Origin: Candidatus Thiodiazotropha endoloripes
Lineage (GTDB): Bacteria > Pseudomonadota > Gammaproteobacteria > Chromatiales > Chromatiaceae
Direction: 5' to 3'
Length of the DNA stretch: 64,000 bases
Assembly (NCBI GenBank): GCA_001709035.1
Contig: LVKA01000011.1
Span: 868,001-932,000, forward strand
Part shown: one piece after another, positions 1 to 9,204 of the stretch
How the letters are laid out: each line of letters opens with the position of its first letter
How positions within the stretch are numbered: position 1 is the stretch's first letter
The notes under the pieces: model-generated
The model's database searches: none
What the model was told of the DNA's origin: nothing
The model's input: only the letters and a program-made list of their open reading frames with translations
Position numbers and translations under genes: made by a program

Positions 1-480
1 GATAATCGGGCCCGTGAAGCGGCTGAGCGGGCGATCCGCAGTCCGCTGCTGGAGGATGTCAATCTGGCCGGCGCCAAGGGTATTCTGGTGAACATCACGG
101 CCGGACTCAATCTGGCAATCGGTGAGTTTGACGAAGTCGGCACCACCGTGCGTGAATTTGCCGATGACGATGCCACCGTGGTGGTTGGTACCGTCATCGA
201 TCCCGATATGCAGAACGATATGCGGGTCACCGTGGTGGCTACCGGACTGGGTGAACGGCCCAAGGCGGAGCTGCCGAAACCGACCAAAGTCGAGGATCTG
301 CCGCCGGTGAAACTGGTCGATAGCCAGGAACCACAGCAGGTTCCGGAGGATTATCGGGAACTGGATCGCCCCACAGTGTTGCGAAATAGCAACAGTGACC
401 GCAGTGCTGCAGTGACGACAGCGGATGGCAACCTGGATTACCTGGATATACCAGCTTTTTTACGTCGCCAGGCAGATTAA
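1..480 (+). CDS. ftsZ: Cell division protein FtsZ, C-terminal part (5' end outside window)
   Basis: The reading frame is open from base 1 and ends at 480, giving the last 159 residues of FtsZ, the tubulin-like GTPase that forms the cytokinetic ring. Visible are the C-terminal half of the GTPase fold (GAKGILVNITAGLNLAIGEF, then a DPDM segment and the VTVVATGL strand), a variable linker, and the conserved C-terminal peptide LDYLDIPAFLRRQAD that binds FtsA and ZipA. lpxC follows about 150 bases later, the usual end of the division and cell-wall cluster. Identification is firm; only the N-terminal GTP-binding part is missing because the window starts inside the gene. Confidence 0.97.
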   Translation, partial: DNRAREAAERAIRSPLLEDVNLAGAKGILVNITAGLNLAIGEFDEVGTTVREFADDDATVVVGTVIDPDMQNDMRVTVVATGLGERPKAELPKPTKVEDLPPVKLVDSQEPQQVPEDYRELDRPTVLRNSNSDRSAAVTTADGNLDYLDIPAFLRRQAD

Positions 481-633
481 TGTAGAATTCCCAGTTACAA
501 TGTGATTACAAGTTTTGTATGCTTGTTACAACAATGCTGGGAATATAACTGTTTTTACAGATGGACCAGCTGTGATAGCATGCGCGCCTTTTGTGGTGCC
601 AATGGCCATTATCAGTATGGGAGCTGCGAGTCG

Positions 634-1551
634 ATGATTTGGCAACGTACGTTGAAGAACGTGATACGCGCTACCGGTGTGGGACTTCACACCGGTGAGA
701 AGGTCTACCTGACCCTGCGGCCGGCCGCTCCGGATACGGGAATCATTTTCAGACGGGTCGATCTCGATCCGCCGGTTGAGATTCGCGCCTGTGCGGAAAA
801 TGTCGGGGATACTCGGCTTTCCAGTACTCTGGTACAGGATGGGGTGCGGGTCTCTACTGTCGAGCATCTGCTCTCTGCGCTGGCAGGGCTGGGTATCGAC
901 AACGCCTATGTGGATGTGAGTGCTGCGGAAGTACCGATCATGGACGGCAGTGCCGGTCCCTTCGTGTTTCTGTTGCAGTCCGCTGGGGTTGAAGAGCAGA
1001 ACAAGGCCAAGCGGTTTATTCGTATCAAGCGTAAAGTTGAAGTGGTTGAGGGTGACAAACGCGCCAGTTTCGAGCCCTTTGATGGTTTCAAGGTCTCTTT
1101 TTCCATAGATTTTGACCACCCTGCCTTCAAGGAACGTTCTCAATTCGCCACGATTGATTTCTCATCTACCTCTTTTGTCAGAGAGGTCAGTCGGGCGAGA
1201 ACCTTCGGCTTTTTGCGTGATATCGAGATGTTACGGCAGAAAGAGCTGGCACTCGGCGGCAGTCTCGACAATGCGGTGGTGGTCGATGACTACCGGGTCA
1301 TGAATGTGGACGGGCTGCGCTACGAAGATGAGTTCGTCAAGCACAAAATCCTCGATGCCATCGGTGACCTCTATCTGCTGGGCCACAGTCTGGTTGGCGC
1401 CTTCAGTGGGCACAAATCGGGACATGCCTTGAACAACCGGCTGCTGCTTGAGCTGATCAGTCAGGAGGATGCCTGGGAGGAGATTACCTTCGATGAACCG
1501 GAGGATGCGCCGATCTCTTACATGCAGCCTGCTCACCTGACGGTCACTTAA
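634..1551 (+). CDS. lpxC: UDP-3-O-acyl-N-acetylglucosamine deacetylase LpxC
   Basis: LpxC is the zinc enzyme for the committed step of lipid A synthesis, removing acetate from UDP-3-O-acyl-GlcNAc in the cytoplasm. The frame is open from 502, but family members begin at [20 protein letters not shown], so I place the start at ATG 634 with GGGAG upstream; this gives 305 residues, the same as E. coli LpxC. Zinc and catalytic signatures are present: [26 protein letters not shown] (His and Asp ligands) and [11 protein letters not shown] (catalytic His). It follows ftsZ in the standard order. The 44-residue upstream extension is Cys- and aromatic-rich and unlike the family, so it is rejected. Confidence 0.97.
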   Translation: MIWQRTLKNVIRATGVGLHTGEKVYLTLRPAAPDTGIIFRRVDLDPPVEIRACAENVGDTRLSSTLVQDGVRVSTVEHLLSALAGLGIDNAYVDVSAAEVPIMDGSAGPFVFLLQSAGVEEQNKAKRFIRIKRKVEVVEGDKRASFEPFDGFKVSFSIDFDHPAFKERSQFATIDFSSTSFVREVSRARTFGFLRDIEMLRQKELALGGSLDNAVVVDDYRVMNVDGLRYEDEFVKHKILDAIGDLYLLGHSLVGAFSGHKSGHALNNRLLLELISQEDAWEEITFDEPEDAPISYMQPAHLTVT

Positions 1552-1577
1552 GGCCTGTTACTACACGCTTCGAATCG

Positions 1578-1602
1578 CCCCCCGGCTTCAGCCAGGGGGG
1601 TA
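1578..1602. terminator. Hairpin between convergent lpxC and dciA
   Basis: A C-rich arm (CCCCCCGGC) and a G-rich arm (GCCAGGGGGG) enclose a TTCA loop with one bulge. It lies in the 55-base gap between the two convergent stop codons, so it probably ends transcription from both sides. The downstream T run is short (TATCTTTC). Confidence 0.6.
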
Positions 1603-1606
1603 TCTT

Positions 1607-2041
1607 TCACTTACCTGTCTCGCCATGCCGGCTTAATTTCAGCAGCGCCTCACTGAGGTCCGGATCACGGATTGTGGCAGCGGTTTGACGTAATATTTCG
1701 CCGTTATGTTTGCTCAAGGACAGGGTTTTATGCTTCAGGGAAGAGGATTTTTTTCCAGCTTCTAGCAGGATACGGGTGCGTATCCGCTCAACCCCCAAAC
1801 CGTGCTGCTGCAGTTGCTGAAGCAACTGGGGAACGGCGTAGCGCAGCCGGCTGGCCCACACCGGGGAAGAGACGAACAGACTGAGCACACCCGCCTGCAG
1901 AACCGTGGCCTTCAATTGCTGATCCAGGGGTGCCGACAGGTTGGACCTGACTATCGTGCAGAGTGCTTCATAGTCTGCCAGTTTTTTGCCCAGTTTTGCC
2001 GGGGTCGAGTTGTTGCCAACAATGTTCCTGACCGATTTCAT
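1607..2041 (-). CDS. dciA: DciA-like DUF721 protein
   Basis: This 144-residue protein belongs to the DUF721 family, whose studied member DciA helps load the replicative helicase DnaB in bacteria that lack DnaC. A core with alternating hydrophobic and basic residues (LFVSSPVWASRLRYAVPQLL, then LGVERIRTRILL) matches the family's nucleic-acid-binding fold. DUF721 genes commonly sit between lpxC and the secA region in gammaproteobacteria, which is where this one lies, on the opposite strand from its neighbours. The helicase-loading role is inferred from the family; nothing local tests it. Confidence 0.8.
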   Translation of the reverse strand: MKSVRNIVGNNSTPAKLGKKLADYEALCTIVRSNLSAPLDQQLKATVLQAGVLSLFVSSPVWASRLRYAVPQLLQQLQQHGLGVERIRTRILLEAGKKSSSLKHKTLSLSKHNGEILRQTAATIRDPDLSEALLKLSRHGETGK

Positions 2042-2163
2042 AGCGCGAGCTTAGAGCAGATTTAAAGAAAAAACATCACATTTTGCCCGGAAAGTGGTAA
2101 AGTTCGAGAGTTTTTGACCGAAGAAATGTAGTAACAAGGTCAGTTCTTTAAGTATTATTTGTT

Positions 2164-3096
2164 ATGAAAATCATATACTTACGCGGTGCTGTACAAGATT
2201 ACGATCTCGCCTCCAGATGGCTGATGCCGGGGGTTTTCCTGCTATTGGGGCTGTTGTTTGGTGTGGCCATGCTCTGGACCGGCTACCAAATGGGGGTCAG
2301 TGATACTGAGTTCCCTGAGCATCAGCTGGTCACCAGTCTGGAGAACAGTTTTGCCAACGAGCGGCAGACTCTGGAGGATATGAAAATTGATACTCAGAGC
2401 GGTATCGATGCCCTGGCAATTCGGGTTGGTCAGATTCAGTCCCAGTTGTTGCGCCTCGATGCATTGGGTGAGCGGCTGGTCACCATTGGCGGACTCGATA
2501 AAGGGGAGTTCAGTTTCGAAGCTGTACCGGCCCTTGGTGGTCCGAATGGGATCTCATCCCTGAGTGAAGCCTCCGCGCTGCCGGACCTGTTGCACGAGAT
2601 GGAGCAGCTTGAGGCGATGATCGAGCATCGTCATCAGCAACTCAATCTGGTGGAAGACCTGATCATGAACTCAAATCTGGAAAATTCGGTTCATCCGGCC
2701 GGTCGTCCAGTGAAAAAGGGTTGGATCTCATCCTACTTCGGTATGCGCAACGATCCGTTTACCGGGAAACGCACCATGCATAAAGGCATGGATTTCGCTG
2801 GCAAGTCGGGCTCCGATGTGGTCGCTGTAGCCGCCGGTGTGGTGACCTGGGCTGATGAGCGCTACGGTTATGGTAATCTGGTTGAGATCAACCATGGCAA
2901 AGGCTACATCACCCGCTACGGGCATAATGCCGAGATCCTGGTTGAGATTGGAGACCGGGTAAAACAGGGAGAGGTGGTTGCCAAAATGGGTTCTACTGGC
3001 CGCTCCACAGGACCTCATGTCCATTTCGAGGTGGTACGTAACGGTAAGATCGTCGACCCCACGAAATATATCCTGTCGAAACGCGATAAGGGCTGA
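2164..3096 (+). CDS. M23 family peptidoglycan endopeptidase, membrane anchored
   Basis: A 310-residue protein with one N-terminal membrane segment (about residues 20-42), a periplasmic coiled-coil stretch (about 60-175), and a C-terminal LytM/M23 domain. The zinc site is intact: HKGMDFAG supplies the first His and Asp, and HVHFE supplies the catalytic and ligand histidines. Such enzymes cut cross-links in peptidoglycan, or activate amidases when degenerate; this one looks catalytically competent. It lies just before secA, a common place for an M23 gene in this group. The start is ATG 2164; no strong ribosome site is visible. Confidence 0.88.
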   Translation: MKIIYLRGAVQDYDLASRWLMPGVFLLLGLLFGVAMLWTGYQMGVSDTEFPEHQLVTSLENSFANERQTLEDMKIDTQSGIDALAIRVGQIQSQLLRLDALGERLVTIGGLDKGEFSFEAVPALGGPNGISSLSEASALPDLLHEMEQLEAMIEHRHQQLNLVEDLIMNSNLENSVHPAGRPVKKGWISSYFGMRNDPFTGKRTMHKGMDFAGKSGSDVVAVAAGVVTWADERYGYGNLVEINHGKGYITRYGHNAEILVEIGDRVKQGEVVAKMGSTGRSTGPHVHFEVVRNGKIVDPTKYILSKRDKG

Positions 3097-3351
3097 AGAT
3101 CCGTTTGCTCGATTTCCGCTGTCGACATCCACTGATGTCACATTCTGCTCCTGCTTAAGACTTTTGCTGGCTGCAATCCTCATTATCGCTGGGTTGTTAG
3201 TCGGCGGTGGTTGAATTTGTGAGCGCCAATCCCCACATAGGGTGCGCAGGCTGAACGCGATCCAGCCTGGGATGATCAGCTTATCCTTCTGCATCGCTAC
3301 GGCATGCTGTATGATCGCAAACATTTCGCATTCTCACGGAAACCAGGATTC

Positions 3352-6165
3352 ATGGTTAGTAAAATCTTCACAAAGATCTTTGGCAGCCGTAATGACCGGC
3401 TGGTAAAACGAATGACAAAAACGGTCGCCCAGATCACCAATCTGGAGTCCGAAATCGAACAACTCTCAGACGATGCCTTGAAGCAGAAGACGGTGGATTT
3501 CCGTGCACGGTTGGATGCGGGTGAGGGCCTGGACAGTCTGATGCAGGAAGCCTTCGCCGTAGTTCGCGAAGCCGGGCGGCGGACCATGCAGATGCGCCAT
3601 TTCGATGTGCAGATGATCGGCGGTATGGTGCTCCACCAGGGCAAGATTGCCGAGATGCGCACCGGTGAGGGTAAAACCCTGGTAGCGACCCTGGCCGCCT
3701 ATCTCAACGCCCTGCCGGCAAAAGGGGTTCACGTGGTTACGGTGAACGACTATCTGGCTCGTCGAGATGCGGCCTGGATGGGACGCATCTACCACTTTCT
3801 GGGTCTCAGCACCGGGGTGATCAACTCATCCGGCGGTGCCGGACCGGATAGCTCCTCCTATCTCTACGAACCTGAATACGACGGCGCCAAGGGTGGTTTT
3901 CCGCATCTGCGCGCGGTCTCCCGTAAGGAGGCCTATGCTGCCGACATCACCTATGGCACCAACAATGAATATGGCTTTGACTATCTGCGCGATAACATGG
4001 CCTTCAGCAGTGACCAGCGGGTACAGCGTCCGCCATTTTTCGCCATCGTCGACGAGGTCGATTCGATCCTCATCGATGAGGCCCGTACGCCACTGATCAT
4101 CTCCGGGCCGACAGACGACTCCTCCGAACTCTACATGGCTGTGAATAAGATCATTCCAAGTCTGACCCGCCAGGATCCAATCACCAATGAGGAGGGCAAG
4201 CCCGACTTCGGACCAGGTGACTACTCGGTGGATGAGAAGGCCAAGCAGGTCTACTTCAGTGAAGAGGGACACCAGCATGTGGAGGAGATGCTGACCGAGG
4301 CCGGTCTGCTGGAGGAAGGCGCCAGCCTCTACGACAGCGCCAACATCATCCTCATGCATCATGCCAACGCGGCATTGCGTGCCCACGCCCTGTTTCAGCG
4401 CAATGTGGACTACATCGTCAAGGATGGCGAGATCGTCATCGTTGACGAATTCACCGGTCGTACCATGCCTGGACGTCGCTGGTCGGATGGACAGCATCAG
4501 GCAGTGGAAGCCAAAGAGGGGGTGGAGATTCAGAAAGAGAATCAGACCCTGGCTTCGATCACCTTCCAGAACTACTTCCGGCTGTATGACAAACTCTCCG
4601 GCATGACCGGTACAGCGGATACCGAGGCGTTTGAATTTCAACAGATCTACGGTCTCGAAGTGGTGGTTATACCGACCAATCAGCCGATGGTGCGGGATGA
4701 TATGGGGGATCTTGTCTACCTTACCCCGGAAGAGAAATACGATGCGATCCTGGAAGATGTCCAGGATTGTGTGAAGCGGGGCCAGCCGGTGTTGGTCGGT
4801 ACCGCTTCCATCGAGACCTCCGAACTGGTCTCCGGGTTGCTGGATAAGGCCAAGGTGCCGCACAAGGTGCTGAACGCCAAACACCATGAGCAGGAGGCGA
4901 TGATCGTAGCCCAGGCGGGACGCCCGGGGGCTGTTACCATCGCCACCAACATGGCGGGTCGTGGAACCGATATCGTACTCGGCGGTAACCTGGAAACCGA
5001 GCTGGAAACCCTGGGTGAGAATCCCGGATCCACCAGCGTGGATGACTATACGGAGCAGTGGAAAAAGATCCACAAACAGGTACTGGAAGCGGGTGGGCTG
5101 CATGTGATCGGTACCGAACGTCATGAGTCACGCCGTATCGACAACCAGTTGCGTGGACGCTCCGGCCGTCAGGGCGATCCGGGCTCGAGCCGTTTCTACC
5201 TCTCATTGCAGGATAACCTGATGCGGATCTTCGCCTCCGACAAAGTGGGCGGACTGATGCAGAAGATGGGGATGGAGAAAGGCGAGGCGATCGAACATCC
5301 CTGGGTCTCCCGCGCGATCGAGAATGCCCAGCGTAAGGTGGAGGGACGCAACTTCGATATCCGTAAACAGCTGCTTGAATACGATGACGTGGCCAACGAT
5401 CAACGTAAGGTGGTGTATGAGCAGCGTAACGATCTGATGGATACCTCTGACGTCTCCAACTCCATTAATGCACTACGTGGAGATGTCCTGGATGAAGTCT
5501 TTCATGCCCATATTCCCCGTGACTCCATTGAAGAACAGTGGGATGTTCCGGGGTTGAGTGAAGCCTTGGCGGAAACATTCAGTGGTGAATGGCCGATCCA
5601 GCAGTGGCTTGACGATGACAGCGATCTGCATGAAGAGACCCTGAAGGCGAAGATTCACGAGATGCTCACCGCTGGCTACCAGGAGAAACAGACCCTGGTC
5701 GGTGATGAGAACATGCGTCAGTTTGAAAAGGCGATGATGCTGCAGACTCTGGACAGTCACTGGAAGGAGCATCTGGCCGCTATGGACTATCTGCGACAGG
5801 GTATTCACCTGCGCGGTTATGCGCAGAAAAACCCCAAGCAGGAGTATAAACGGGAGGCCTTCTCCATGTTCTCCGGCATGCTGGAGAGCATCAAACAGGA
5901 GGTGGTCAGCCTGCTGTCGAAGGTTCAGGTGCAGATGCCGGAAGAGCTGGCGCTGCAGGAGCAGCAGTCCCAGGTCAATGAGTTTGAGTTCAAACATGAG
6001 ACCTTCGAAGGGCTGGCCGGTGAAGCGGAAGCTGAACAGCCGCCGCCTGCTCAGGAGGAGGCGCATCAGCCATTTGTCCGGGATGGACGCAAGATCGGGC
6101 GTAATGAACCCTGCCCCTGCGGTTCCGGGAAAAAATATAAGCAGTGTCACGGCCGCTTGAATTGA
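3352..6165 (+). CDS. secA: Protein translocase ATPase SecA
   Basis: SecA drives preproteins through the SecYEG channel by ATP hydrolysis. The protein begins [20 protein letters not shown], so the start is ATG 3352 (CAGGA upstream) rather than the frame-open ATG at 3304; length is then 937 residues, slightly longer than E. coli SecA (901). The Walker A segment [28 protein letters not shown] and the helicase motif [18 protein letters not shown] are all present. The C-terminal zinc-binding tail [14 protein letters not shown], which binds SecB and lipids, is intact. About 255 bases separate it from the M23 gene, and no convincing SecM-like arrest peptide is visible there. argJ starts one base after its stop. 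Confidence 0.98.
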   Translation: MVSKIFTKIFGSRNDRLVKRMTKTVAQITNLESEIEQLSDDALKQKTVDFRARLDAGEGLDSLMQEAFAVVREAGRRTMQMRHFDVQMIGGMVLHQGKIAEMRTGEGKTLVATLAAYLNALPAKGVHVVTVNDYLARRDAAWMGRIYHFLGLSTGVINSSGGAGPDSSSYLYEPEYDGAKGGFPHLRAVSRKEAYAADITYGTNNEYGFDYLRDNMAFSSDQRVQRPPFFAIVDEVDSILIDEARTPLIISGPTDDSSELYMAVNKIIPSLTRQDPITNEEGKPDFGPGDYSVDEKAKQVYFSEEGHQHVEEMLTEAGLLEEGASLYDSANIILMHHANAALRAHALFQRNVDYIVKDGEIVIVDEFTGRTMPGRRWSDGQHQAVEAKEGVEIQKENQTLASITFQNYFRLYDKLSGMTGTADTEAFEFQQIYGLEVVVIPTNQPMVRDDMGDLVYLTPEEKYDAILEDVQDCVKRGQPVLVGTASIETSELVSGLLDKAKVPHKVLNAKHHEQEAMIVAQAGRPGAVTIATNMAGRGTDIVLGGNLETELETLGENPGSTSVDDYTEQWKKIHKQVLEAGGLHVIGTERHESRRIDNQLRGRSGRQGDPGSSRFYLSLQDNLMRIFASDKVGGLMQKMGMEKGEAIEHPWVSRAIENAQRKVEGRNFDIRKQLLEYDDVANDQRKVVYEQRNDLMDTSDVSNSINALRGDVLDEVFHAHIPRDSIEEQWDVPGLSEALAETFSGEWPIQQWLDDDSDLHEETLKAKIHEMLTAGYQEKQTLVGDENMRQFEKAMMLQTLDSHWKEHLAAMDYLRQGIHLRGYAQKNPKQEYKREAFSMFSGMLESIKQEVVSLLSKVQVQMPEELALQEQQSQVNEFEFKHETFEGLAGEAEAEQPPPAQEEAHQPFVRDGRKIGRNEPCPCGSGKKYKQCHGRLN

Positions 6166-6166
6166 G

Positions 6167-7369
6167 ATGAGCGATTCTGCACACACGGTTGCTGGAGTAA
6201 AGCTGGGTGTTGCGGCGGCAGGGATCTCCTATGCCGACCGGGATGACCTGCTGGTGATGCAGCTGGCGGAAGGGGCGCAATGTGCTGCGGTGTTCACCCG
6301 CAATGCCTTTTGTGCCGCACCGGTGCAACTGGCCAAGGATCATTTAAACAAGGGCAGCCCCAGACTGCTGCTGATCAACTCAGGCAATGCCAATGCGGGC
6401 ACTGGACAAGCGGGGATGGAGGATGCCATCAGCTGTTGTCGGGAGCTGGCCGATTTGGCCGCATGCGAACCCCATCAGGTGCTGCCTTTCTCCACCGGCG
6501 TGATCGGTGAGCGATTGCCGGTCGAGCGGATGAAACAGGCTTTTCCCAAGGCCCTTGAGGCTTTGGCAGAGGATGGATGGGAGTCTGCATCGCGGGCGAT
6601 CATGACCACCGACACTCGTCCGAAGCTGGCCTCGCGCCGTTTTCAGGTGGATGGTGTGACTGTTCAGGTGACCGGTATGGCCAAGGGCTCGGGTATGATC
6701 CGCCCTGATATGGCCACCATGCTGGCCTATCTGGCAACCGATCTGGCGGTATCCGGGGAGCTGCTGCAGAGCTGTCTCGATCGAGCCGTCAAGCCCTCCT
6801 TCAACAGCATAACGGTGGATGGAGACACCTCGACCAATGATGCCTGCGTCTTGGTTGCCACCGGCGCTTCACCTCTGCCGCCGCTGCGTGACGCCGAGTC
6901 TCCTATCTATCGGCAACTGGCGGATGCGGTGCTTGATCTCTGTATGGAGCTCTCCAGATCGATCATTGCCGACGGAGAGGGGGCGACCAAACTGGTGGAT
7001 GTTGAGGTCAACGGCGCGGCCAGCGAATCGGAGGCCCGGCAAGTGGCCTACACCATCGCTCATTCGCCGCTGGTGAAGACCGCGCTGTTTGCTTCTGATC
7101 CAAACTGGGGCAGGATTCTGGCTGCTGTGGGTCGTGCCGGCATCGAGGATCTGGTGATCGATCAGCTGGAGATCTGGCTGGATGATGTCTGCATCGTACG
7201 TCAGGGAGGTCGGGCATCCGACTACACGGAAGCTGCCGGTCAGGCGGTGATGCAGAAAAGTGAACTGACCATTCGGGTAGAGCTGGGTCGGGGCAGTGCC
7301 ATGACCAAAGTGGTGACCTGCGATCTCTCCTACGACTATGTGAAGATCAACGCCGAATACCGCACTTAG
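6167..7369 (+). CDS. argJ: Bifunctional ornithine acetyltransferase / N-acetylglutamate synthase ArgJ
   Basis: ArgJ transfers the acetyl group from N-acetylornithine to glutamate, recycling acetyl in arginine synthesis, and in the bifunctional type also makes N-acetylglutamate from acetyl-CoA. The 400-residue protein has the self-cleavage site DMATMLAYL, where cut before Thr creates the beta-chain nucleophile, preceded by KGSGMIRP. Other family segments seen are SGNANAGTG and DGDTSTNDACVL. The ATG lies one base after the secA stop, so the two genes are probably co-transcribed. The sequence alone does not separate mono- from bifunctional types. Confidence 0.96.
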   Translation: MSDSAHTVAGVKLGVAAAGISYADRDDLLVMQLAEGAQCAAVFTRNAFCAAPVQLAKDHLNKGSPRLLLINSGNANAGTGQAGMEDAISCCRELADLAACEPHQVLPFSTGVIGERLPVERMKQAFPKALEALAEDGWESASRAIMTTDTRPKLASRRFQVDGVTVQVTGMAKGSGMIRPDMATMLAYLATDLAVSGELLQSCLDRAVKPSFNSITVDGDTSTNDACVLVATGASPLPPLRDAESPIYRQLADAVLDLCMELSRSIIADGEGATKLVDVEVNGAASESEARQVAYTIAHSPLVKTALFASDPNWGRILAAVGRAGIEDLVIDQLEIWLDDVCIVRQGGRASDYTEAAGQAVMQKSELTIRVELGRGSAMTKVVTCDLSYDYVKINAEYRT

Positions 7370-7410
7370 TGTTAACAGTGCGCTAGCTAACCTTTCACGG
7401 GTTATATCTC

Positions 7411-8349
7411 ATGAAGATCCACGTCGCAGCCGCTGCAATCCTCGATGAGTCTGGCAGGGTACTGATCAGCCAGCGGGCTAAAAATACCCACCAGGGCGGT
7501 TTGTGGGAGTTTCCCGGTGGTAAGCTCGAGGCTGGGGAGACGGCAGAGGCGGCGCTCTCCCGTGAGCTTGAAGAGGAACTGGGGATTCTGCCGCTGGCGA
7601 CTGAACCACTGATCAGGATCCGGCATGACTACGTGGATCGCCATGTGGTGCTCGATTTCTATCGGGTTACCGCCTATCGGGGTGAGCCCAAGGGGCTTGA
7701 AGGACAGCCTCTGCAATGGCTTTCGCCCGCTGACATGCAGCCTGAAGACTTTCCCGCAGCGGATCGACCGGTAATCAGCGCCCTGAAACTGCCGCAACAA
7801 TACATGATCACCGGGCGCGATGCGGAGCAACCCGGGCAGTTTCTGAGCCGTCTTTCACTGGCTATCGAGCGGGGGATTCAACTGGTTCAGCTTAGAGCTC
7901 ATCAATTGTCGGACAGCGCCTATCGGCAACTGCTGGCTGACGTGCTTCCCTTGTGCCGCGCCAGTGGGGTAAATCTGCTTATCAATCGTCCTCAGGGGGT
8001 GTTGGCGTGGCATTCTGAGGCGGACGGGCTGCATCTCACCGCAACTCAGCTGGTATCACTCACCCAACGGCCTGCCGGCGCGAAGCTGATCGGTGCCTCC
8101 TGTCATCAGCTTGAAGAGGTGAAACTGGCCGAGCGTGCCGGCCTCGATTATGTGCTGCTTTCTCCGGTTCAGAGGACGACAACGCATCCACAAGCAGTCA
8201 GTCTGGGCTGGCCCCGCTTTGCCGAATTGGTCGACCAGGTCAATCTACCGGTCTATGCCCTCGGCGGTCTCTCTGCAGACGATCTGCCAAAGGCAATTTT
8301 AAGCGGTGCACAGGGGATAGCGGCAATCTCGGCATTCTGGCCGGATTGA
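7411..8349 (+). CDS. Fused MutT-type Nudix hydrolase and ThiE/TenI-like domain
   Basis: Residues about 1-130 form a Nudix hydrolase with the box GGKLEAGETAEAALSRELEE followed by ELGI, matching the MutT pattern that removes 8-oxo-dGTP. Residues about 140-312 resemble thiamine-phosphate synthase/TenI (VQLRAHQLSDSAYRQL, DGLHLTATQL, GASCHQLEE, YVLLSPVQ, ALGGLSADDL). This fusion is known in many gammaproteobacteria, where it is annotated as MutT with a C-terminal TenI-like domain. Whether the second half makes thiamine phosphate is uncertain: the usual phosphate and pyrophosphate motifs are altered and no other thi gene is nearby. It sits 41 bases after argJ, probably in the same transcript. Confidence 0.9.
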   Translation: MKIHVAAAAILDESGRVLISQRAKNTHQGGLWEFPGGKLEAGETAEAALSRELEEELGILPLATEPLIRIRHDYVDRHVVLDFYRVTAYRGEPKGLEGQPLQWLSPADMQPEDFPAADRPVISALKLPQQYMITGRDAEQPGQFLSRLSLAIERGIQLVQLRAHQLSDSAYRQLLADVLPLCRASGVNLLINRPQGVLAWHSEADGLHLTATQLVSLTQRPAGAKLIGASCHQLEEVKLAERAGLDYVLLSPVQRTTTHPQAVSLGWPRFAELVDQVNLPVYALGGLSADDLPKAILSGAQGIAAISAFWPD

Positions 8350-8742
8350 TCAGTCGCTGAATCCATACTCCTCAATCAGCTTCTGCAACTGCTCGATCTT
8401 GTCGTCGGACTGGTCCACGAATTCGCAGCCGGAGTCATAGAATGCGGTATTGATATCTTTTGAGCTCCATCTGCAAATGGCTTTGAAATTCAGGAAGTTA
8501 ATCTCTTCATTTCCATCAGGTAGATGAATTTTCAAATCCAATTCCTCACCGGTCGGAATGGGTTTTTCACCAATCAGCATCAGCCCCTGTGAATTGATAT
8601 CAACCACCTGTCCCAGTGGCGTGTTATCTTCTGTTCGCCAGACTCTGAGGTAGTAGATCAGATGGCGGCGTTTCACGGATCTTCGGTCTTCAGGTTTGAG
8701 GCTGTTCTCGTGGATGTGTTCTGCGGGGCTTTTGATGTACAT
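8350..8742 (-). CDS. PilZ domain protein (candidate c-di-GMP binder)
   Basis: A 130-residue single-domain protein. The N-terminal basic segment DRRSVKRRHLIYYLRV and the following DINSQGLMLIG match the two halves of the PilZ c-di-GMP-binding signature (an Arg-rich motif, then D/NxSxxG). The rest is a beta barrel ending in an acidic helix. It is convergent with the MutT-ThiE gene, with the two stop codons directly adjacent. No cyclase or phosphodiesterase is next to it. c-di-GMP binding is inferred from the motif. Confidence 0.82.
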   Translation of the reverse strand: MYIKSPAEHIHENSLKPEDRRSVKRRHLIYYLRVWRTEDNTPLGQVVDINSQGLMLIGEKPIPTGEELDLKIHLPDGNEEINFLNFKAICRWSSKDINTAFYDSGCEFVDQSDDKIEQLQKLIEEYGFSD

Positions 8743-9204
8743 CTTGGAAACCTAAATTATTATGTGAGTTAAAGGGTTAATGTTGACTGGAAGCTGATTT
8801 GAGGACAAAGTCCATACTTTTCTCAGGGCAGGCTTGGTGGATAACTCCCAGTAAGATCATAGTTGCTGACTGTGAATGCGCAATTCCCGCTGCCATGCGT
8901 CTGCCGGGCATGGGGCTGGAAACTCACTGATATTTAGCATCGGGATCTGAAAACACATAAAATTGATCTTCAGCAAAAAACGGGAATATCCTATAACAGG
9001 GGATAGACTGATGGATTTGTGAGTATTTATCCACAAAGTGGGTAAATAAAGTGCATTTAATTCTTGTCCGGATTGAAAAATGTGCGACATATGTAGAATG
9101 GAGTTGTTAAGGGATGGGTGTGATCTCCAAAGTGGATCCGGGGTTTCTGAAGCTGGATTGGCGCAGCAGTGCGTGCCGCTTAGGAATCTATCCAGGGAAA
9201 CTAT
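8743..9204. other. Divergent intergenic region with two DnaA-box-like sites
   Basis: This 462-base gap lies between the PilZ gene (minus) and the sensor kinase (plus) and has no supported gene. It holds one perfect 9-mer TTATCCACA at 9027-9035 and a one-mismatch copy on the other strand at 8836-8844. A weak promoter-like pair upstream of the kinase is TTGAAA at 9073 and TAGAAT at 9094, but the 15-base spacing is short. Several open frames cross it, but none has a start site or family resemblance. Confidence 0.4.

Noticed and set aside
502-633. 44-residue N-terminal extension of LpxC
   Set aside because: Unlike any LpxC, rich in Cys and aromatics; the family start at 634 gives the standard 305-residue length.
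2978-3214. 78-codon frame that could be a SecM-like leader before secA
   Set aside because: Most of it overlaps the M23 gene, it lacks an arrest motif such as RAGP, and it ends about 140 bases before secA.
3826-5124. 432-codon minus-strand frame
   Set aside because: It lies wholly inside secA on the opposite strand and is His/Gly/Leu-rich without motifs; a shadow of secA codon use.
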